A stretch of DNA of 64,000 nucleotides from CADEED01 sp020442965 (GCA_041395525.1 JAWLAH010000004.1:186001-250000); one strand, 5' to 3'. Positions 43,266-53,723 are shown, counted from the first letter of the stretch. Made by a program: numbers and translations. Notes: generated by a model from the letters alone, not told the origin.

Positions 43266-43766
43266 ATGCAGCCGTTAGTTGGCATCATCATGGGCTCGAC
43301 GTCCGATTGGACGACGATGCAGGCAGCCGCCGAAACGCTCGGCCAGCTCGGCGTGCCGTACGAGACCCGAGTCGTGTCCGCGCACCGCACCCCGGACCTG
43401 CTGTTCGAATACGCGAGCAGCGCCAAACAACGCGGACTCGAAGTCATCATCGCAGGCGCGGGCGGCGCTGCGCACTTGCCCGGTATGACAGCATCCAAGA
43501 CCAGCTTGCCCGTGCTCGGCGTACCGGTGCAATCGAAGTCGCTCAACGGTCTCGATTCGTTGCTCTCGATCGTGCAAATGCCGGCCGGCGTGCCGGTGGC
43601 CACATTTGCGATCGGTGCGGCTGGCGCCACCAATGCGGCGCTCGCAGCGGCTGCCATCCTGGCTAACAAGTACCCCGTTGTCGACCAGGCGCTGGCCGAG
43701 TATCGTCGGCAGCAGACTGACAAGGTCCGCGCCCAACCGGATCCCAGCTCACCGCACACGGCATGA
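43266..43766 (+). CDS. purE: N5-carboxyaminoimidazole ribonucleotide mutase
   Basis: The 166-residue class I PurE moves CO2 within N5-CAIR. It has GIIMGSTSDWTTMQ at the start, RVVSAHRTPDLLFEY and GAGGAAHLPGMTASKT. It follows darP and is coupled to purK by an ATGA overlap. Confidence 0.97.
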   Translation: MQPLVGIIMGSTSDWTTMQAAAETLGQLGVPYETRVVSAHRTPDLLFEYASSAKQRGLEVIIAGAGGAAHLPGMTASKTSLPVLGVPVQSKSLNGLDSLLSIVQMPAGVPVATFAIGAAGATNAALAAAAILANKYPVVDQALAEYRRQQTDKVRAQPDPSSPHTA

Positions 43767-44869
43767 CGATCGGCATCGTCGGCGCCGGCCAACTCGGGCG
43801 CATGCTGGCGTTGGCCGGCTATCCACTCGGTTTCGACTTCCTGTTTCTCGATCGCAGTGCGGCAACCCCAGCCGGGCAGCTCGCCCCAATACTGTGCGGC
43901 GACATGGCTTCACCCAAATTGTTAGCGCGACTCGCGCGGCGCTCCGCCGTGGTGACTTTCGATTGGGAAAACGCCTCTGTTGCCGGACTCAAACCGATCG
44001 CCCGACTGACCCGCGTCTTTCCGCCGATCGAGGCACTCGCGGCGGCCCAGGACCGATTGCGCGAGAAGCGGCTGTTCGAGGCACTCGGCATCCCCACGAC
44101 GCGCTTCGCCGCCGTCGCATCGCGCAAGCAGTTGCTGGCCGCCATTGCGCAGGTCGGTTTGCCAGGTGTACTCAAGACACGTCACGGCGGCTACGACGGC
44201 AAGGGTCAATTTGTGATCCGCGGTCCGCGCGACATCGACCGGGCCTGGGATGCGCTCGGCGCGCTGCCATGCCTGTACGAGAATCTCGTGCCTTTTGATT
44301 ACGAAGTCTCGGCGATCGGCGTGCGCGGAAGCGATGGGGCGACGGCATTTTATCCGCTCAATCGCAACCTGCACCGTGGCGGCATTCTGCGGCTCACTCG
44401 CGCGCCCTTCGGTAGCACACCGCTAACACGGCGCGCCAACGCGGCGCTGCGCCGAATCCTGGATCACTTCGGCTATGTTGGCGTGCTCACGATCGAGTTC
44501 TTCGTGCATCGTGGGCGCCTGATCGCCAATGAAATCGCGCCGCGCGTACACAACTCCGGTCACTGGACCATCGAAGGCGCCGTGACCAGTCAGTTCGAAA
44601 ACCATATTCGCGCGATCACCGGCTTGCCGCTAGGCAGCACGCAGGCGCGGGGTCATAGGGCGATGATCAATCTGATCGGCACACTGCCACCACGTGCTGA
44701 CTTGCTGGCACGGCCCGGTGTACATTTGCACGACTACCGCAAAGATCCGCGACCGGATCGCAAACTCGGGCACATTACGCTGATAGCAGATTCCGCGGCG
44801 AGACGCGACAGCGGCGCTCGCGCGTTGCTGAGGCGCATCGATCGCGAGACCTGGGTCTCGTTTCGGTGA
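43763..44869 (+). CDS. purK: N5-carboxyaminoimidazole ribonucleotide synthase
   Basis: The 368-residue ATP-grasp enzyme carboxylates AIR. Visible elements are IGIVGAGQLGRMLALAGYPLG at the N-terminus (residues 3-23), KTRHGGYDGKGQFVI, the metal-binding NEIAPRVHNSGHWTIE and a C-terminal lid. Its start overlaps the purE stop. Confidence 0.96.
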   Translation: MTIGIVGAGQLGRMLALAGYPLGFDFLFLDRSAATPAGQLAPILCGDMASPKLLARLARRSAVVTFDWENASVAGLKPIARLTRVFPPIEALAAAQDRLREKRLFEALGIPTTRFAAVASRKQLLAAIAQVGLPGVLKTRHGGYDGKGQFVIRGPRDIDRAWDALGALPCLYENLVPFDYEVSAIGVRGSDGATAFYPLNRNLHRGGILRLTRAPFGSTPLTRRANAALRRILDHFGYVGVLTIEFFVHRGRLIANEIAPRVHNSGHWTIEGAVTSQFENHIRAITGLPLGSTQARGHRAMINLIGTLPPRADLLARPGVHLHDYRKDPRPDRKLGHITLIADSAARRDSGARALLRRIDRETWVSFR

Positions 44870-44938
44870 TGGTGGGCGACCTGCGCTCGCGCTGCCGAGC
44901 GCCATGGCCGCGCGACTTGCCGTAATATCGCAAGCAAG

Positions 44939-46213
44939 ATGTATCTCGATCACTTCAAGCTGACGGAACTGCCATTCCGCCTGAGCCCCGATCCCCAGTT
45001 CCTGTACCTCTCGGCGGCGCACTCGCGTGCCAAAGCGTACATGGAATCCACCGTGATGTTCACCGACGGCTTCGTCGTGATCACCGGTGAGATCGGCGCG
45101 GGCAAGACCACCGTCATCGAGACGTTTCTGCGAACGCTCGATGCCGACGTCGTAGTCGCGCAAGTGAATCAGACGCAGGTCTCCGCGGTCGAGTTCCTGC
45201 AAACGATTCTGGTGCAGTTCGGTTTCTCGCCCTTCAAGATGAAGAAGGCCGAATTGATCTCGACGATCAACACATTTCTCATCGAGCAGTTTGCCGCTGG
45301 GCGCAAGGTGCTGTTGGTCGTCGATGAAGCGCAAAACCTCTCGCTCAAAGTTCTGGAAGAGATTCGCCTCTTGTCCGGCATCGAGTCCACGAAAGAGAAA
45401 GTTCTACGGATCATCCTCGCGGGCCAACCAGAGCTCAACGAGAAGCTCGATTCGTCCGAACTGATTCAGCTCGCACAGCGCGTTCGTCTACGCTTTCACT
45501 TGAGCGCGCTGACACTCGAGGACATGAAGGGCTATATCCGCCATCGCCTCGATGTGGCCGGCGCCGAGGGTCGCACGATTTTCGAATCGCGCGTGTTTCC
45601 GCAAATCTTCCGCTATACGGGCGGCGTGCCACGACTGATCAATACACTGTGCGACACCGCGATGATGGCGGCATTCTCGAGCGATACCGACACGGTCACG
45701 CCGCAGGAATTGCAAGTTGCGATCACAGAGTTGCAATGGGTCGAATTCGCTGCCCGCACGCACACCCTGTCCTCGCATCAAAGCGGCACTCAATTGGATT
45801 CGGTCAATGCCGGCAGCGGCCGCATTTACGCTCGCATCGTGCTGCGCTGCAATGGCCAGACGATATCGGAGACACCGCTGCGCGTCGGGCGTCGCGTGGT
45901 CGGACGTACGACCGACAACGACGTACAGATCGACAGTCGCTTCGTCAGCCGGCATCACTGCCAACTGTTGACTACCGAGCGCTCGACCGTGATCGAGGAT
46001 TTGAACAGCACCAACGGCATCCACATGCGTGGCCGGCGCATTCGCCGCCAGACGCTGCGCAATGGCGACGTGATCACCATCGGCCAGCATGAGTTGTTAT
46101 ACGGGGACGAGCGGATCTCGGCCGACAATGCGGCGGTCGACACGATTCCCGGCGCGCATTCATCGAACGCGGACGCCGCCAGCAAGGCGACCGCCGCTGA
46201 CGAGGCAGACTAA
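44939..46213 (+). CDS. ExeA-like AAA ATPase fused to an FHA domain
   Basis: The 424-residue protein has an ExeA/GspA-type ATPase (residues 1-265): YLDHFKLTELPFRLSPDP, Walker A TGEIGAGKTT at 49-58, Walker B VLLVVDEAQNL near 125 and RVRLRFHLSALTLEDMKGYI. A linker leads to an FHA domain (about 296-385) with VGRTTDNDVQIDS, RFVSRHHCQLL and LNSTNGIHMRGR, the phosphothreonine-binding residues R, S, H and N present. Such ATPases assist secretin or exopolysaccharide systems; none is encoded nearby. The FHA end suggests control by protein phosphorylation. No transmembrane helix is present, unlike ExeA. Confidence 0.9.
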   Translation: MYLDHFKLTELPFRLSPDPQFLYLSAAHSRAKAYMESTVMFTDGFVVITGEIGAGKTTVIETFLRTLDADVVVAQVNQTQVSAVEFLQTILVQFGFSPFKMKKAELISTINTFLIEQFAAGRKVLLVVDEAQNLSLKVLEEIRLLSGIESTKEKVLRIILAGQPELNEKLDSSELIQLAQRVRLRFHLSALTLEDMKGYIRHRLDVAGAEGRTIFESRVFPQIFRYTGGVPRLINTLCDTAMMAAFSSDTDTVTPQELQVAITELQWVEFAARTHTLSSHQSGTQLDSVNAGSGRIYARIVLRCNGQTISETPLRVGRRVVGRTTDNDVQIDSRFVSRHHCQLLTTERSTVIEDLNSTNGIHMRGRRIRRQTLRNGDVITIGQHELLYGDERISADNAAVDTIPGAHSSNADAASKATAADEAD

Positions 46214-46377
46214 TACTGATGGATCTCTAGTACGGTGTGCTTCCTTGCACTGCACGGAGCACCTGGGCCGCGCCGCGCACCGGTAGTCCGACCGGACCGC
46301 ACGCGCAGCATTGTCGATCGATCGCCCGATCAATGAGCGATCCGTTTCGATCGCAAGCATCGACAAATGCAGACCAA

Positions 46378-47844
46378 CTAGCCCGTGCCGCCCACCGTCA
46401 GGCCGTCGATGCGCAAGGTAGGCTGGCCGACGCCGACCGGCACACTCTGGCCTTCTTTGCCGCAGGTTCCCACGCCATCGTCGAGTTTCAGGTCGTTGCC
46501 GACCATCGACACACGTGTGAGCACGTCAGGCCCGTTGCCGATCAACGTCGCGCCCCTGATGGGAGCGCCAATCCGACCGTTCTCTATCAGGTAGGCCTCG
46601 CTGGCCGAGAACACGAACTTGCCCGACGTGATGTCTACCTGCCCGCCGCCGAAGTTCGCGGCATACACGCCCTGCTTCACCGAGGCGACGATCTCCTCGG
46701 CAGTGTGCTTCCCAGGACGCATGTAGGTGTTAGTCATGCGTGGCAAGGTCATATGCGCGAACGACTCCCGGCGACCGTTGCCGGTAGCGGCCACCCCCAT
46801 CAGCCGCGCGTTGAGCTTGTCCTGCAGGTACCCCTTCAGCACGCCGTTCTCGATCAGCGTCGTGCAGCGCGTCGGCGTACCTTCGTCATCCACGTTGAGC
46901 GAGCCGCGTCGCTGCGACAATGTGCCGTCGTCCACGACCGTGCACTCAGGTGATGCCACGCGGTCACCGATGCGGTTGGCGAACGCCGACGTGCCCTTGC
47001 GATTGAAGTCGCCCTCGAGCCCGTGCCCGATGGCCTCGTGCAACAGAATCCCAGGCCAGCCCGGCGCGAGAACAACGGTCATCGCACCCGCTGGCGCCGG
47101 AATGGCGTCCAGATTCACCAGCGCCTGGCGCACGGCTTCGCGCGCCAGTGCCAGCGGCCGCTCACCGGCTACCAACTCGGGCAGTGAAATGCGGCCACCC
47201 GCCCCAGCATAGCCCGTTTCGCGCCGGCCGTTCTGCTCGACGATCACGCTCACATTCATGCGTACGAGCGGGCGCACGTCACCGGCCAGCGTCCCGTCGC
47301 TCGCCGCGACGAGCACAACCTCGTGCACCGCCGAGACACTTGCCATCACTTGCGTGACGCGTGGATCGAGCTTGCGCGTCTCGCGATCGATCCGCATCAG
47401 CCATTCGACCTTGTCATCATCCGCCAGACTAACGACTGGATCGGCCGGCAGGTACAATCGATGGCCACTCGCTGGCAGCAATGCCTGCGCGCCCAATTCC
47501 TGTCCGCTCCTGGCGATGGCTCGGGCCGCTCTGGATGCCTCCTGCAATGCGGGCAGGATGATTTCGTCCGAATAGGCGAAACCTGTCTTCTCGCCCGATA
47601 GCGCGCGTACCCCCACGCCCTGCTCGATGTGGGCACTGCCGTCCTTGACCATCCCGTCTTCGAGCGCCCAGCTCTCCTCGCGCGACAGCTGAAAGTAAAT
47701 ATCCGCGGCATCGATCGTCGAGGACATGATGCTGCCAAGAACGGCGTGGATTCGATCGAGATCGAGCCCGCCCGGCTTCAGGATCAAGTCCTGGGCGATC
47801 GCGAGTGAATCGGGGGCGGCTGCAAGGGCGGCGGTGGCATTCAT
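46378..47844 (-). CDS. tldD: Metalloprotease TldD subunit
   Basis: The 488-residue protein is the catalytic half of TldD/TldE. It has the metal motif HEAIGHGLEGD near residue 265, with N-terminal IYFQLSREESWALEDGMVK and C-terminal LVGGTG-like end (LTVGGTG). Partner PmbA is encoded at 41.4-42.7 kb. It follows the nitrilase gene by 15 bases, as in many Gammaproteobacteria. The 164-base gap to the ATPase-FHA gene holds no recognised element. Confidence 0.95.
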   Translation of the reverse strand: MNATAALAAAPDSLAIAQDLILKPGGLDLDRIHAVLGSIMSSTIDAADIYFQLSREESWALEDGMVKDGSAHIEQGVGVRALSGEKTGFAYSDEIILPALQEASRAARAIARSGQELGAQALLPASGHRLYLPADPVVSLADDDKVEWLMRIDRETRKLDPRVTQVMASVSAVHEVVLVAASDGTLAGDVRPLVRMNVSVIVEQNGRRETGYAGAGGRISLPELVAGERPLALAREAVRQALVNLDAIPAPAGAMTVVLAPGWPGILLHEAIGHGLEGDFNRKGTSAFANRIGDRVASPECTVVDDGTLSQRRGSLNVDDEGTPTRCTTLIENGVLKGYLQDKLNARLMGVAATGNGRRESFAHMTLPRMTNTYMRPGKHTAEEIVASVKQGVYAANFGGGQVDITSGKFVFSASEAYLIENGRIGAPIRGATLIGNGPDVLTRVSMVGNDLKLDDGVGTCGKEGQSVPVGVGQPTLRIDGLTVGGTG

Positions 47845-47859
47845 CCAGCTACTGTGGGG

Positions 47860-48672
47860 TCAAAGCACGCGGTGTTCAAGCGATGGGAAGGCTTGACGTC
47901 GCGCGATCTGCTCCGCCAGGTCGATTTCGGCCGTCACTACCCCCGTGCCCGCCGGCAAGCGGGCGAGAACCTGGCCCCAATGATCCACGATCATCGAGTC
48001 ACCATACGTCCTGCGACCGTTCGGATGGGTTCCCCACTGCGCCGGCGCGATCAGTCCCGCGAGGTTCTCGATCGCACGCGCGCGCAGCAAGACCTCCCAA
48101 TGCGCCTGCCCGGTGGGCACTGTAAAGGCCGACGGCAGCACGAAGAGTTCGGCCCCGCGTTGCGATAGCCGACGAAACAGCTCCGGAAAACGTATGTCGT
48201 AGCACACGGCGAGACCGAGCTTGCCAGCAGGCGTATCGACGAGCTGCGGCGCCTGACCGGGCGCCACATGCGCCGACTCGCGATAGGATTCGCCGGCTGT
48301 CGGCAAATCGACGTCGAACAGGTGAATTTTGTCGTAGCGCGCGACGCGCTGCCCGTCGGCGTCGAAAACCAGCAGGGCCGATGACACTCGTCCGTCGCGC
48401 GCGATCGACTGGAGTGGCAGGGTGCCGCCCACTATCCACAGCCGCAGATCGCGCGCCGTGGCCGACAGGAAATCCTGCATGGGACCGCTGCCATCCGCCT
48501 CGGCCACCGCGCGCTTGTCCATATCATTGCGGCCGAGAAAGGCAAAATTTTCCGGCAACGCGGCGAGCTCGGCACCCGCCGCACGCGCCTGGCGCAGCAA
48601 CACATGAGCCGCCTCAAGATTTGCGCGGATGTCCGGGCCGCTGGTCATCTGAATGGCTGCCAGTTTCGTCAT
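47860..48672 (-). CDS. Nitrilase-family carbon-nitrogen hydrolase
   Basis: The 270-residue enzyme shows the Glu-Lys-Cys triad: E in LAALPENFAF, K in RYDKIHLFDVDLP and C in LAVCYDIRFPELFR. It belongs to the branch of Nit1/YbeM and probably hydrolyses deaminated glutathione or a similar omega-amide. The start MTKLAAIQMTSG at 48672 overlaps the yhdP stop (ATGA); the longer frame is rejected. Confidence 0.92.
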   Translation of the reverse strand: MTKLAAIQMTSGPDIRANLEAAHVLLRQARAAGAELAALPENFAFLGRNDMDKRAVAEADGSGPMQDFLSATARDLRLWIVGGTLPLQSIARDGRVSSALLVFDADGQRVARYDKIHLFDVDLPTAGESYRESAHVAPGQAPQLVDTPAGKLGLAVCYDIRFPELFRRLSQRGAELFVLPSAFTVPTGQAHWEVLLRARAIENLAGLIAPAQWGTHPNGRRTYGDSMIVDHWGQVLARLPAGTGVVTAEIDLAEQIARRQAFPSLEHRVL

Positions 48673-51600
48673 TCGTTGGCCTGCTGTGAGAGTGGTGTCA
48701 CGAACGGAGCATCCCAATCGCCAACGATCCGAAATGCCAACGGCGTCCCATCAGGTGCGGGGCCGGGTGCGGGCGTCGCCGCAGATTCGCCCTGCAGTCG
48801 ATTGCGCAGCGCAGCCCAAGCGGCTGCTAGTCGCGATTTTTCGGCGGTGGGCGCCGTCTCCGACGACGTATCGGACATTCGTTGCCAGTCGACATCCAGA
48901 TCGTAGTCGCGCTTCACAAGATCGATGCGGCCGTGTGCGCCCAGCTCACCTTGTGCGCTCTGCAACTGCCAGCGGTCCAGCACCGCAACCCCCGTTTCAA
49001 TCCGCAGTTTGGCGGACAACGCCGAAAATGCCGACACATCGCTCGAACCGCTGCCAGGTTCGCCTGTGGTGATCGCGGCGGGCGCGAGCCACGCAACCGG
49101 AATCGTCGTCGCCGAGCGTGCTAACAGGATGCCGTCCGACAAGCTGAGCGCAATATCACCCGACAACGCAGCAATACTCGGTCGTTCATTGGCCGGCCAG
49201 CTGAACGATCCGTCGGTCACGAATCGCTGCGCTTTCACGCCGAGCCCAAGCCCTAACATGTCGAGCAGCCGGTCGGCAGGGTCCGCCTCCAGCTGCCAAA
49301 CTAGTTGGCACGCGCGCGCGCAACGACCGCGCATCTCACCATCGCGCCAGAGCGCCGCCATTCGTGCGCTCTCGAGCTGCGCGGCACCGCGTTCGAGCAG
49401 CAACCTTCCCGCGAGCGGTCCGAGCGATTTCGAGTCAAGTCTGACGTCCTTGACCGCCAAGTCAACGCCCCAAGGCTGCTCCGCGCTGATCAGCGTCCGC
49501 ACGGCTGCCAGAATCGCCGGCGTTCGCGTGACATCGAGCGTCTCGAGTGCCACGGTCCAGCGGCGATCCCCCTCGTCCAAGCGCTTTGCGGAACCGATCA
49601 TCCCAGGCAACACCATCTGCACTTGCAGCGCGCCGGCGGTCGCATCGATGGTCAACCTCTGCTCGCGATTCGCTTGCAAGGACCAGACCGCGCCCTTGTC
49701 GGTCAGTGTCGCTTGCAAGGTGACCGGTAACGCTTGCCCAGCACGCTTGGCATACGGCGCGGGCAGAGTGCTCTCGAGCCCCGTCAGACTTGAATCGACC
49801 GACAATTGCGCCGGCTGGTCGTCACGTGCGGGCGCGAGCGATCCGGTCCAGGTGATCTCCCCTGCAGAGCGCGCGTCTGCTGATATACGCAGCGCTCTCG
49901 CCAACTCGCCGGCATCCGCGATGCCTCGTAACGCCAGGATCGGTGGCGCTCCCTCGACCGCATCGCCCGTGGGCTGCCGCAGCGCCAGTTGCACTGTACC
50001 GCCGAACCAGTCGCCTTCGAGAGTCGATCGCGTTGGTCGTTGCTCGGCGAATTCCAGCGTACCGCGCAGTCGGTTGATAGCCGGTAGCGGAGCCGGCAGT
50101 GTCAGTGCGGCGTCGCCGACACGGATGGTTCCGCGCCACTGCCCGACAGCGGCGCCCGCCGCATCCAGGCTTGCCCGCAGATCGACCGTTGCCGCGCCGC
50201 TGCCGTGCAGAGTGGCGAGAATTGGCCATTTTTCGCGTAGCCAGGGCGAGTCCAGGTGCAAACTTCCCTTGGCGGCGACACGACCCGCACCGTTGGCTGG
50301 CAGTTCCAGGCGCGCACTCTCGAGGGCGACATCCTCGATGCGCCCACCGACAAGCGCCAGCGTAGTTGCACCGCCTTCGAGCACGAGCTTGCCCTGCGAC
50401 TCGCGCAATTCCGCATCGAGCGCATCGACCCGCCAGACGAGCGCCGCGATCTGCGCCGCGATGCGCGTCTCGTCGGTCTTGACGCGGAACTCGCCAACGG
50501 CCGTACGTGTGCCGCGCAACGCCAGTTCGGCGCGCACCACCCGGCCGTCGCGCAGCGGTGCGAGTGCCTTCACGAGCGTGCTGTCGGGTGCGATTCGCGC
50601 CAACGCATCCCGGGTTGCCACAGCATCAGCGCCATCAGTCACGACGTCGATCGCGACCGGCCCTTCCGATTCCAGTCCAACGGTGCCGTCGATCGTAACG
50701 GTCGACCGGGGCGACGTCACGGTGAGTTGATCAAGTTGTAAGGTGCGGTGATCGTGATCGCCGGTCATTGCGATTTTGCCGGCGAGCGTGACCACTTCGC
50801 TCGCGGCGGACGCGTCCGCGAGCCCATCCTCACGCGATGAAAAAGTGACAGGCTGACCGGGAGCCGGCTCAAACGACCAATGATTCGATTCGCCTGTCAG
50901 CGTTCCGCTGACATCGGACGCGCTCATTCTGAGCGCGGGGAACTCTCCGGCGAGTCCGCGTATGCCTGCGCTCAAACTGAATGTCGCCGCGACATCACCG
51001 GCGTCGCGCACGGTCAAACGAAGCTGCTGCAGCTCGCCGCTGTTGCGATCGAGTTCCTCTGGCCAAGCGCTTGGCGTGCCGCGAGACGCGACTGCGGCAA
51101 GAAAACGGGCGACTGGCATGGGCAGCACCTGACTGCTTACCACCGACGCTGACGTGTCCGCATCGACGACGATCGAAAGCGCTGCGCTGGCGCCCGGTCC
51201 CGCCTCGGGCGCGACGTAAAAGTTGTCGATGTCGATCCGCAAGCGCCGCGCAACGCGGCGTAGCTGCCCGGTCATATCGACCCGCTCGAAACGCCAGGCA
51301 ACGCCGTCGCCCGGATCCGCAGTCGGACCACTCGACTTGAACGCTACGCGCCGCAGGTTGGCCTGCCACCGACCACTAACCACTTCGCCAGCCACCACAG
51401 TACCACGCGCATCGAGCGTGACCTGCCCCTGCGCCCCGCGATCGCTCGCGAACTCCGTCAACGACACGCCGCGGCCAATGACGCGCAGTTCGCCATCGAC
51501 CGCATTCGGTCGGGTATTGATACCTTCCAGCTCGATCGAAACAAACACACTCCGGCCGATCAGCTCCGGCAACAACACTGAACCATATCCCGACACGCCA

Positions 51601-52226
51601 TCGCCATCGCGCCGCACGACAGCTTGGCTTACCTTCATGGTGCGCGCGGTGCCATCGCGAGCATCGACGATGCGTAGCGTGCCGGCTTGCACGTCGAACT
51701 GGCCCTGCGGCATGGAACGCACCGTGTCAACGAGACGACGCAGCCAGCTTGCAGTCTCCGCCGGTGCTGCAGCGGCAGCGCGCGGGGACACGGGTTCGCT
51801 CGAGGTTGGCTCACGCCGCGCTATCACCTCAATGTCCGGGGCTAACAGCACGACTCGACCTAACGATAGCTCGCCGCCGCGAAAAATCCCCCAGGTATCG
51901 AGGTTGAGCTGCACCTCAGGCGCGAGCGCGCGAAAACGCCGGCCGCTTGGCTCCGCAAGTTCGACGCGCGTGAGGACTGCGCGCACGCCGCGCCAGCCCC
52001 AACCCACACGCATGGACGCAAAGCGCACCTCGAGACCAGTGCGTTGTTCGAACAGGCGCTCGATCACCGCGCGCTGCTGCGGTACACGCGCCACTACCAC
52101 GCGTCCAAGCATCAATGCGGTGAGCGCCAACACGCCGACGCCGAGCAATACTCCCCCCGCGCGGCGCCACGACGCCCGCCGGTACCAAAGTAGCTCTGGC
52201 TGTTCGTGCTGACCCGGCGTGCGCAT
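48669..52226 (-). CDS. yhdP: AsmA-like YhdP-family protein
   Basis: The 1185-residue protein has a single N-terminal transmembrane helix (about 24-45) and a long periplasmic beta-rich bridge with AsmA/TamB-like repeats. YhdP, TamB and YdbH move phospholipid to the outer membrane. The C-terminal region contains LDVDWQRMSDTSSET, and the end is low in complexity. It sits between rng and the nitrilase gene, the usual place for yhdP. Large plus-strand frames across it are antisense shadows. Confidence 0.92.
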   Translation of the reverse strand: MRTPGQHEQPELLWYRRASWRRAGGVLLGVGVLALTALMLGRVVVARVPQQRAVIERLFEQRTGLEVRFASMRVGWGWRGVRAVLTRVELAEPSGRRFRALAPEVQLNLDTWGIFRGGELSLGRVVLLAPDIEVIARREPTSSEPVSPRAAAAAPAETASWLRRLVDTVRSMPQGQFDVQAGTLRIVDARDGTARTMKVSQAVVRRDGDGVSGYGSVLLPELIGRSVFVSIELEGINTRPNAVDGELRVIGRGVSLTEFASDRGAQGQVTLDARGTVVAGEVVSGRWQANLRRVAFKSSGPTADPGDGVAWRFERVDMTGQLRRVARRLRIDIDNFYVAPEAGPGASAALSIVVDADTSASVVSSQVLPMPVARFLAAVASRGTPSAWPEELDRNSGELQQLRLTVRDAGDVAATFSLSAGIRGLAGEFPALRMSASDVSGTLTGESNHWSFEPAPGQPVTFSSREDGLADASAASEVVTLAGKIAMTGDHDHRTLQLDQLTVTSPRSTVTIDGTVGLESEGPVAIDVVTDGADAVATRDALARIAPDSTLVKALAPLRDGRVVRAELALRGTRTAVGEFRVKTDETRIAAQIAALVWRVDALDAELRESQGKLVLEGGATTLALVGGRIEDVALESARLELPANGAGRVAAKGSLHLDSPWLREKWPILATLHGSGAATVDLRASLDAAGAAVGQWRGTIRVGDAALTLPAPLPAINRLRGTLEFAEQRPTRSTLEGDWFGGTVQLALRQPTGDAVEGAPPILALRGIADAGELARALRISADARSAGEITWTGSLAPARDDQPAQLSVDSSLTGLESTLPAPYAKRAGQALPVTLQATLTDKGAVWSLQANREQRLTIDATAGALQVQMVLPGMIGSAKRLDEGDRRWTVALETLDVTRTPAILAAVRTLISAEQPWGVDLAVKDVRLDSKSLGPLAGRLLLERGAAQLESARMAALWRDGEMRGRCARACQLVWQLEADPADRLLDMLGLGLGVKAQRFVTDGSFSWPANERPSIAALSGDIALSLSDGILLARSATTIPVAWLAPAAITTGEPGSGSSDVSAFSALSAKLRIETGVAVLDRWQLQSAQGELGAHGRIDLVKRDYDLDVDWQRMSDTSSETAPTAEKSRLAAAWAALRNRLQGESAATPAPGPAPDGTPLAFRIVGDWDAPFVTPLSQQANE

Positions 52227-52241
52227 CAGAGCAGTAACAGG

Positions 52242-53711
52242 CTAAACGAGCACGACGTCGTACTGATCAAAGCCATACAGCGCCTCGGCTTGCAAGCGAA
52301 TGGGCCGCCCAACCTGGCCCTCGAGCTCGGCGAGCGGCGCAGAGTCTTCGTCGAGCAAGCGGTCGATAACATCCTGGTGGGCAAGGATCAGTAATTCTTT
52401 ACTCGCGAACTGGCGGCTCTGGCGCACGACTTCCCGAAAGATCTCATTTGCGACCGTCTCGGAAGTGCGCACAAAACCGCGTCCTTCACAGGTCGGACAA
52501 GCCTGGCACAGCAGATGTTCCAGACTCTCGCGCGTGCGCTTGCGGGTCATCTCCACGAGCCCAAGCGGCGACACACTCGAGACATGGCACTGGGCGCGAT
52601 CGGCCGCCAGCGCGCCCTCGAGCGCGGCCAATACCTGCTCGCGATGCGCAGCATCGATCATATCGATGAAGTCGATGATGATGATTCCCCCGAGGTTGCG
52701 CAGACGGAGTTGGCGCGCGATCGAAACCGCTGCTTCGAGATTGGTGCGGAAGATCGTGTCTTCGAGATTGCGATGTCCAACAAAGCCACCGGTATTGACG
52801 TCGATTGTCGTCAAAGCCTCGGTCTGGTCGACGATCAGGTACCCACCCGATTTCAGTGTGACCTGCCGATCGAGCGCGCGATCCACATCCTGCTCGATCG
52901 CGTGCAGATCGAACAGCGGCCGACCGTTGGTGTACAGATCGATGCGCGTGGGACTGTGCGGCATGAACGTTCGGGCGAACTCACGAAGTTCGGCGTGCGT
53001 GGTCGGATTGTCGACTAGCACACGATCGACGCCCCGGCTCAACTCATCACGCAACATACGCAGCGGCAATGCCAGATCCTCGTGCACCAGATTGCCGGCC
53101 GCCGTGCGCGCGGTCGATTCACGGACGTGCTCCCACAGTCGCCCGAGATACAGAACATCGGCGCGCAGCGCTTCAGCGCTCGCGCCGCTGGCAGCCGTGC
53201 GCAATATGTAGCCACCCTCTGGTCGGTGTGGCGTGAGCTCGGCCATGATGGACTTCAAGCGACTGCGCTCCAACTCGTCGTCGATCCGCGTCGAGACGCC
53301 GATGCCTTCGCCGCGCGGCATGAATACTAACAAGCGTGACGGCAAGGCGACAAATGTCGTAAGTCGTGCGCCTTTGGTGCCGATCGGCTCCTTGACAACC
53401 TGTACGAGTATCTCGTCACCTTCGGTCACCAGGCGACGAATGTCGTCGACCGCAGGTGCACTGACTATCGTATCGTCAGGACGCGCCAGCGCGATGTCGT
53501 TGACATGCAGGAACGCCGTGCGCTCAAGACCGATCTCGATGAATGCGGCCTGCATGCCAGGCAGCACTCGTTGCACCTTACCCTTGAAAATATTGCTGAC
53601 GATGCTACGGCGACTCGCGCGCTCTATGAACAGCTCGGCGAGCACACCACCCTCGACGAGCGCCGCGCGCGTCTCGCGTGGAGCAACATTGATCAAGATC
53701 TCAGTCGTCAA
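52242..53711 (-). CDS. rng: Ribonuclease G
   Basis: The 489-residue endoribonuclease has an S1 domain (SNIFKGKVQRVLPGMQAAFI, about 38-57), an RNase H-like fold with TTIDVNTGGF and IIDFIDM carrying the metal-binding Asp residues, and the zinc-link CQACPTC near residue 410. It trims 16S rRNA 5' ends and decays some messages. It is shorter than RNase E and lacks the degradosome scaffold. The start is TTG with GAGG five bases upstream; no in-frame ATG precedes it. Confidence 0.95.
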   Translation of the reverse strand: MTTEILINVAPRETRAALVEGGVLAELFIERASRRSIVSNIFKGKVQRVLPGMQAAFIEIGLERTAFLHVNDIALARPDDTIVSAPAVDDIRRLVTEGDEILVQVVKEPIGTKGARLTTFVALPSRLLVFMPRGEGIGVSTRIDDELERSRLKSIMAELTPHRPEGGYILRTAASGASAEALRADVLYLGRLWEHVRESTARTAAGNLVHEDLALPLRMLRDELSRGVDRVLVDNPTTHAELREFARTFMPHSPTRIDLYTNGRPLFDLHAIEQDVDRALDRQVTLKSGGYLIVDQTEALTTIDVNTGGFVGHRNLEDTIFRTNLEAAVSIARQLRLRNLGGIIIIDFIDMIDAAHREQVLAALEGALAADRAQCHVSSVSPLGLVEMTRKRTRESLEHLLCQACPTCEGRGFVRTSETVANEIFREVVRQSRQFASKELLILAHQDVIDRLLDEDSAPLAELEGQVGRPIRLQAEALYGFDQYDVVLV

Positions 53712-53723
53712 ACGAGCCTCGCA

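Noticed and set aside
48925..50730. 601-residue plus-strand frame
   Set aside because: It is antisense to yhdP, rich in Ser/Arg/Ala and shows no family features; a shadow frame of GC-rich DNA.
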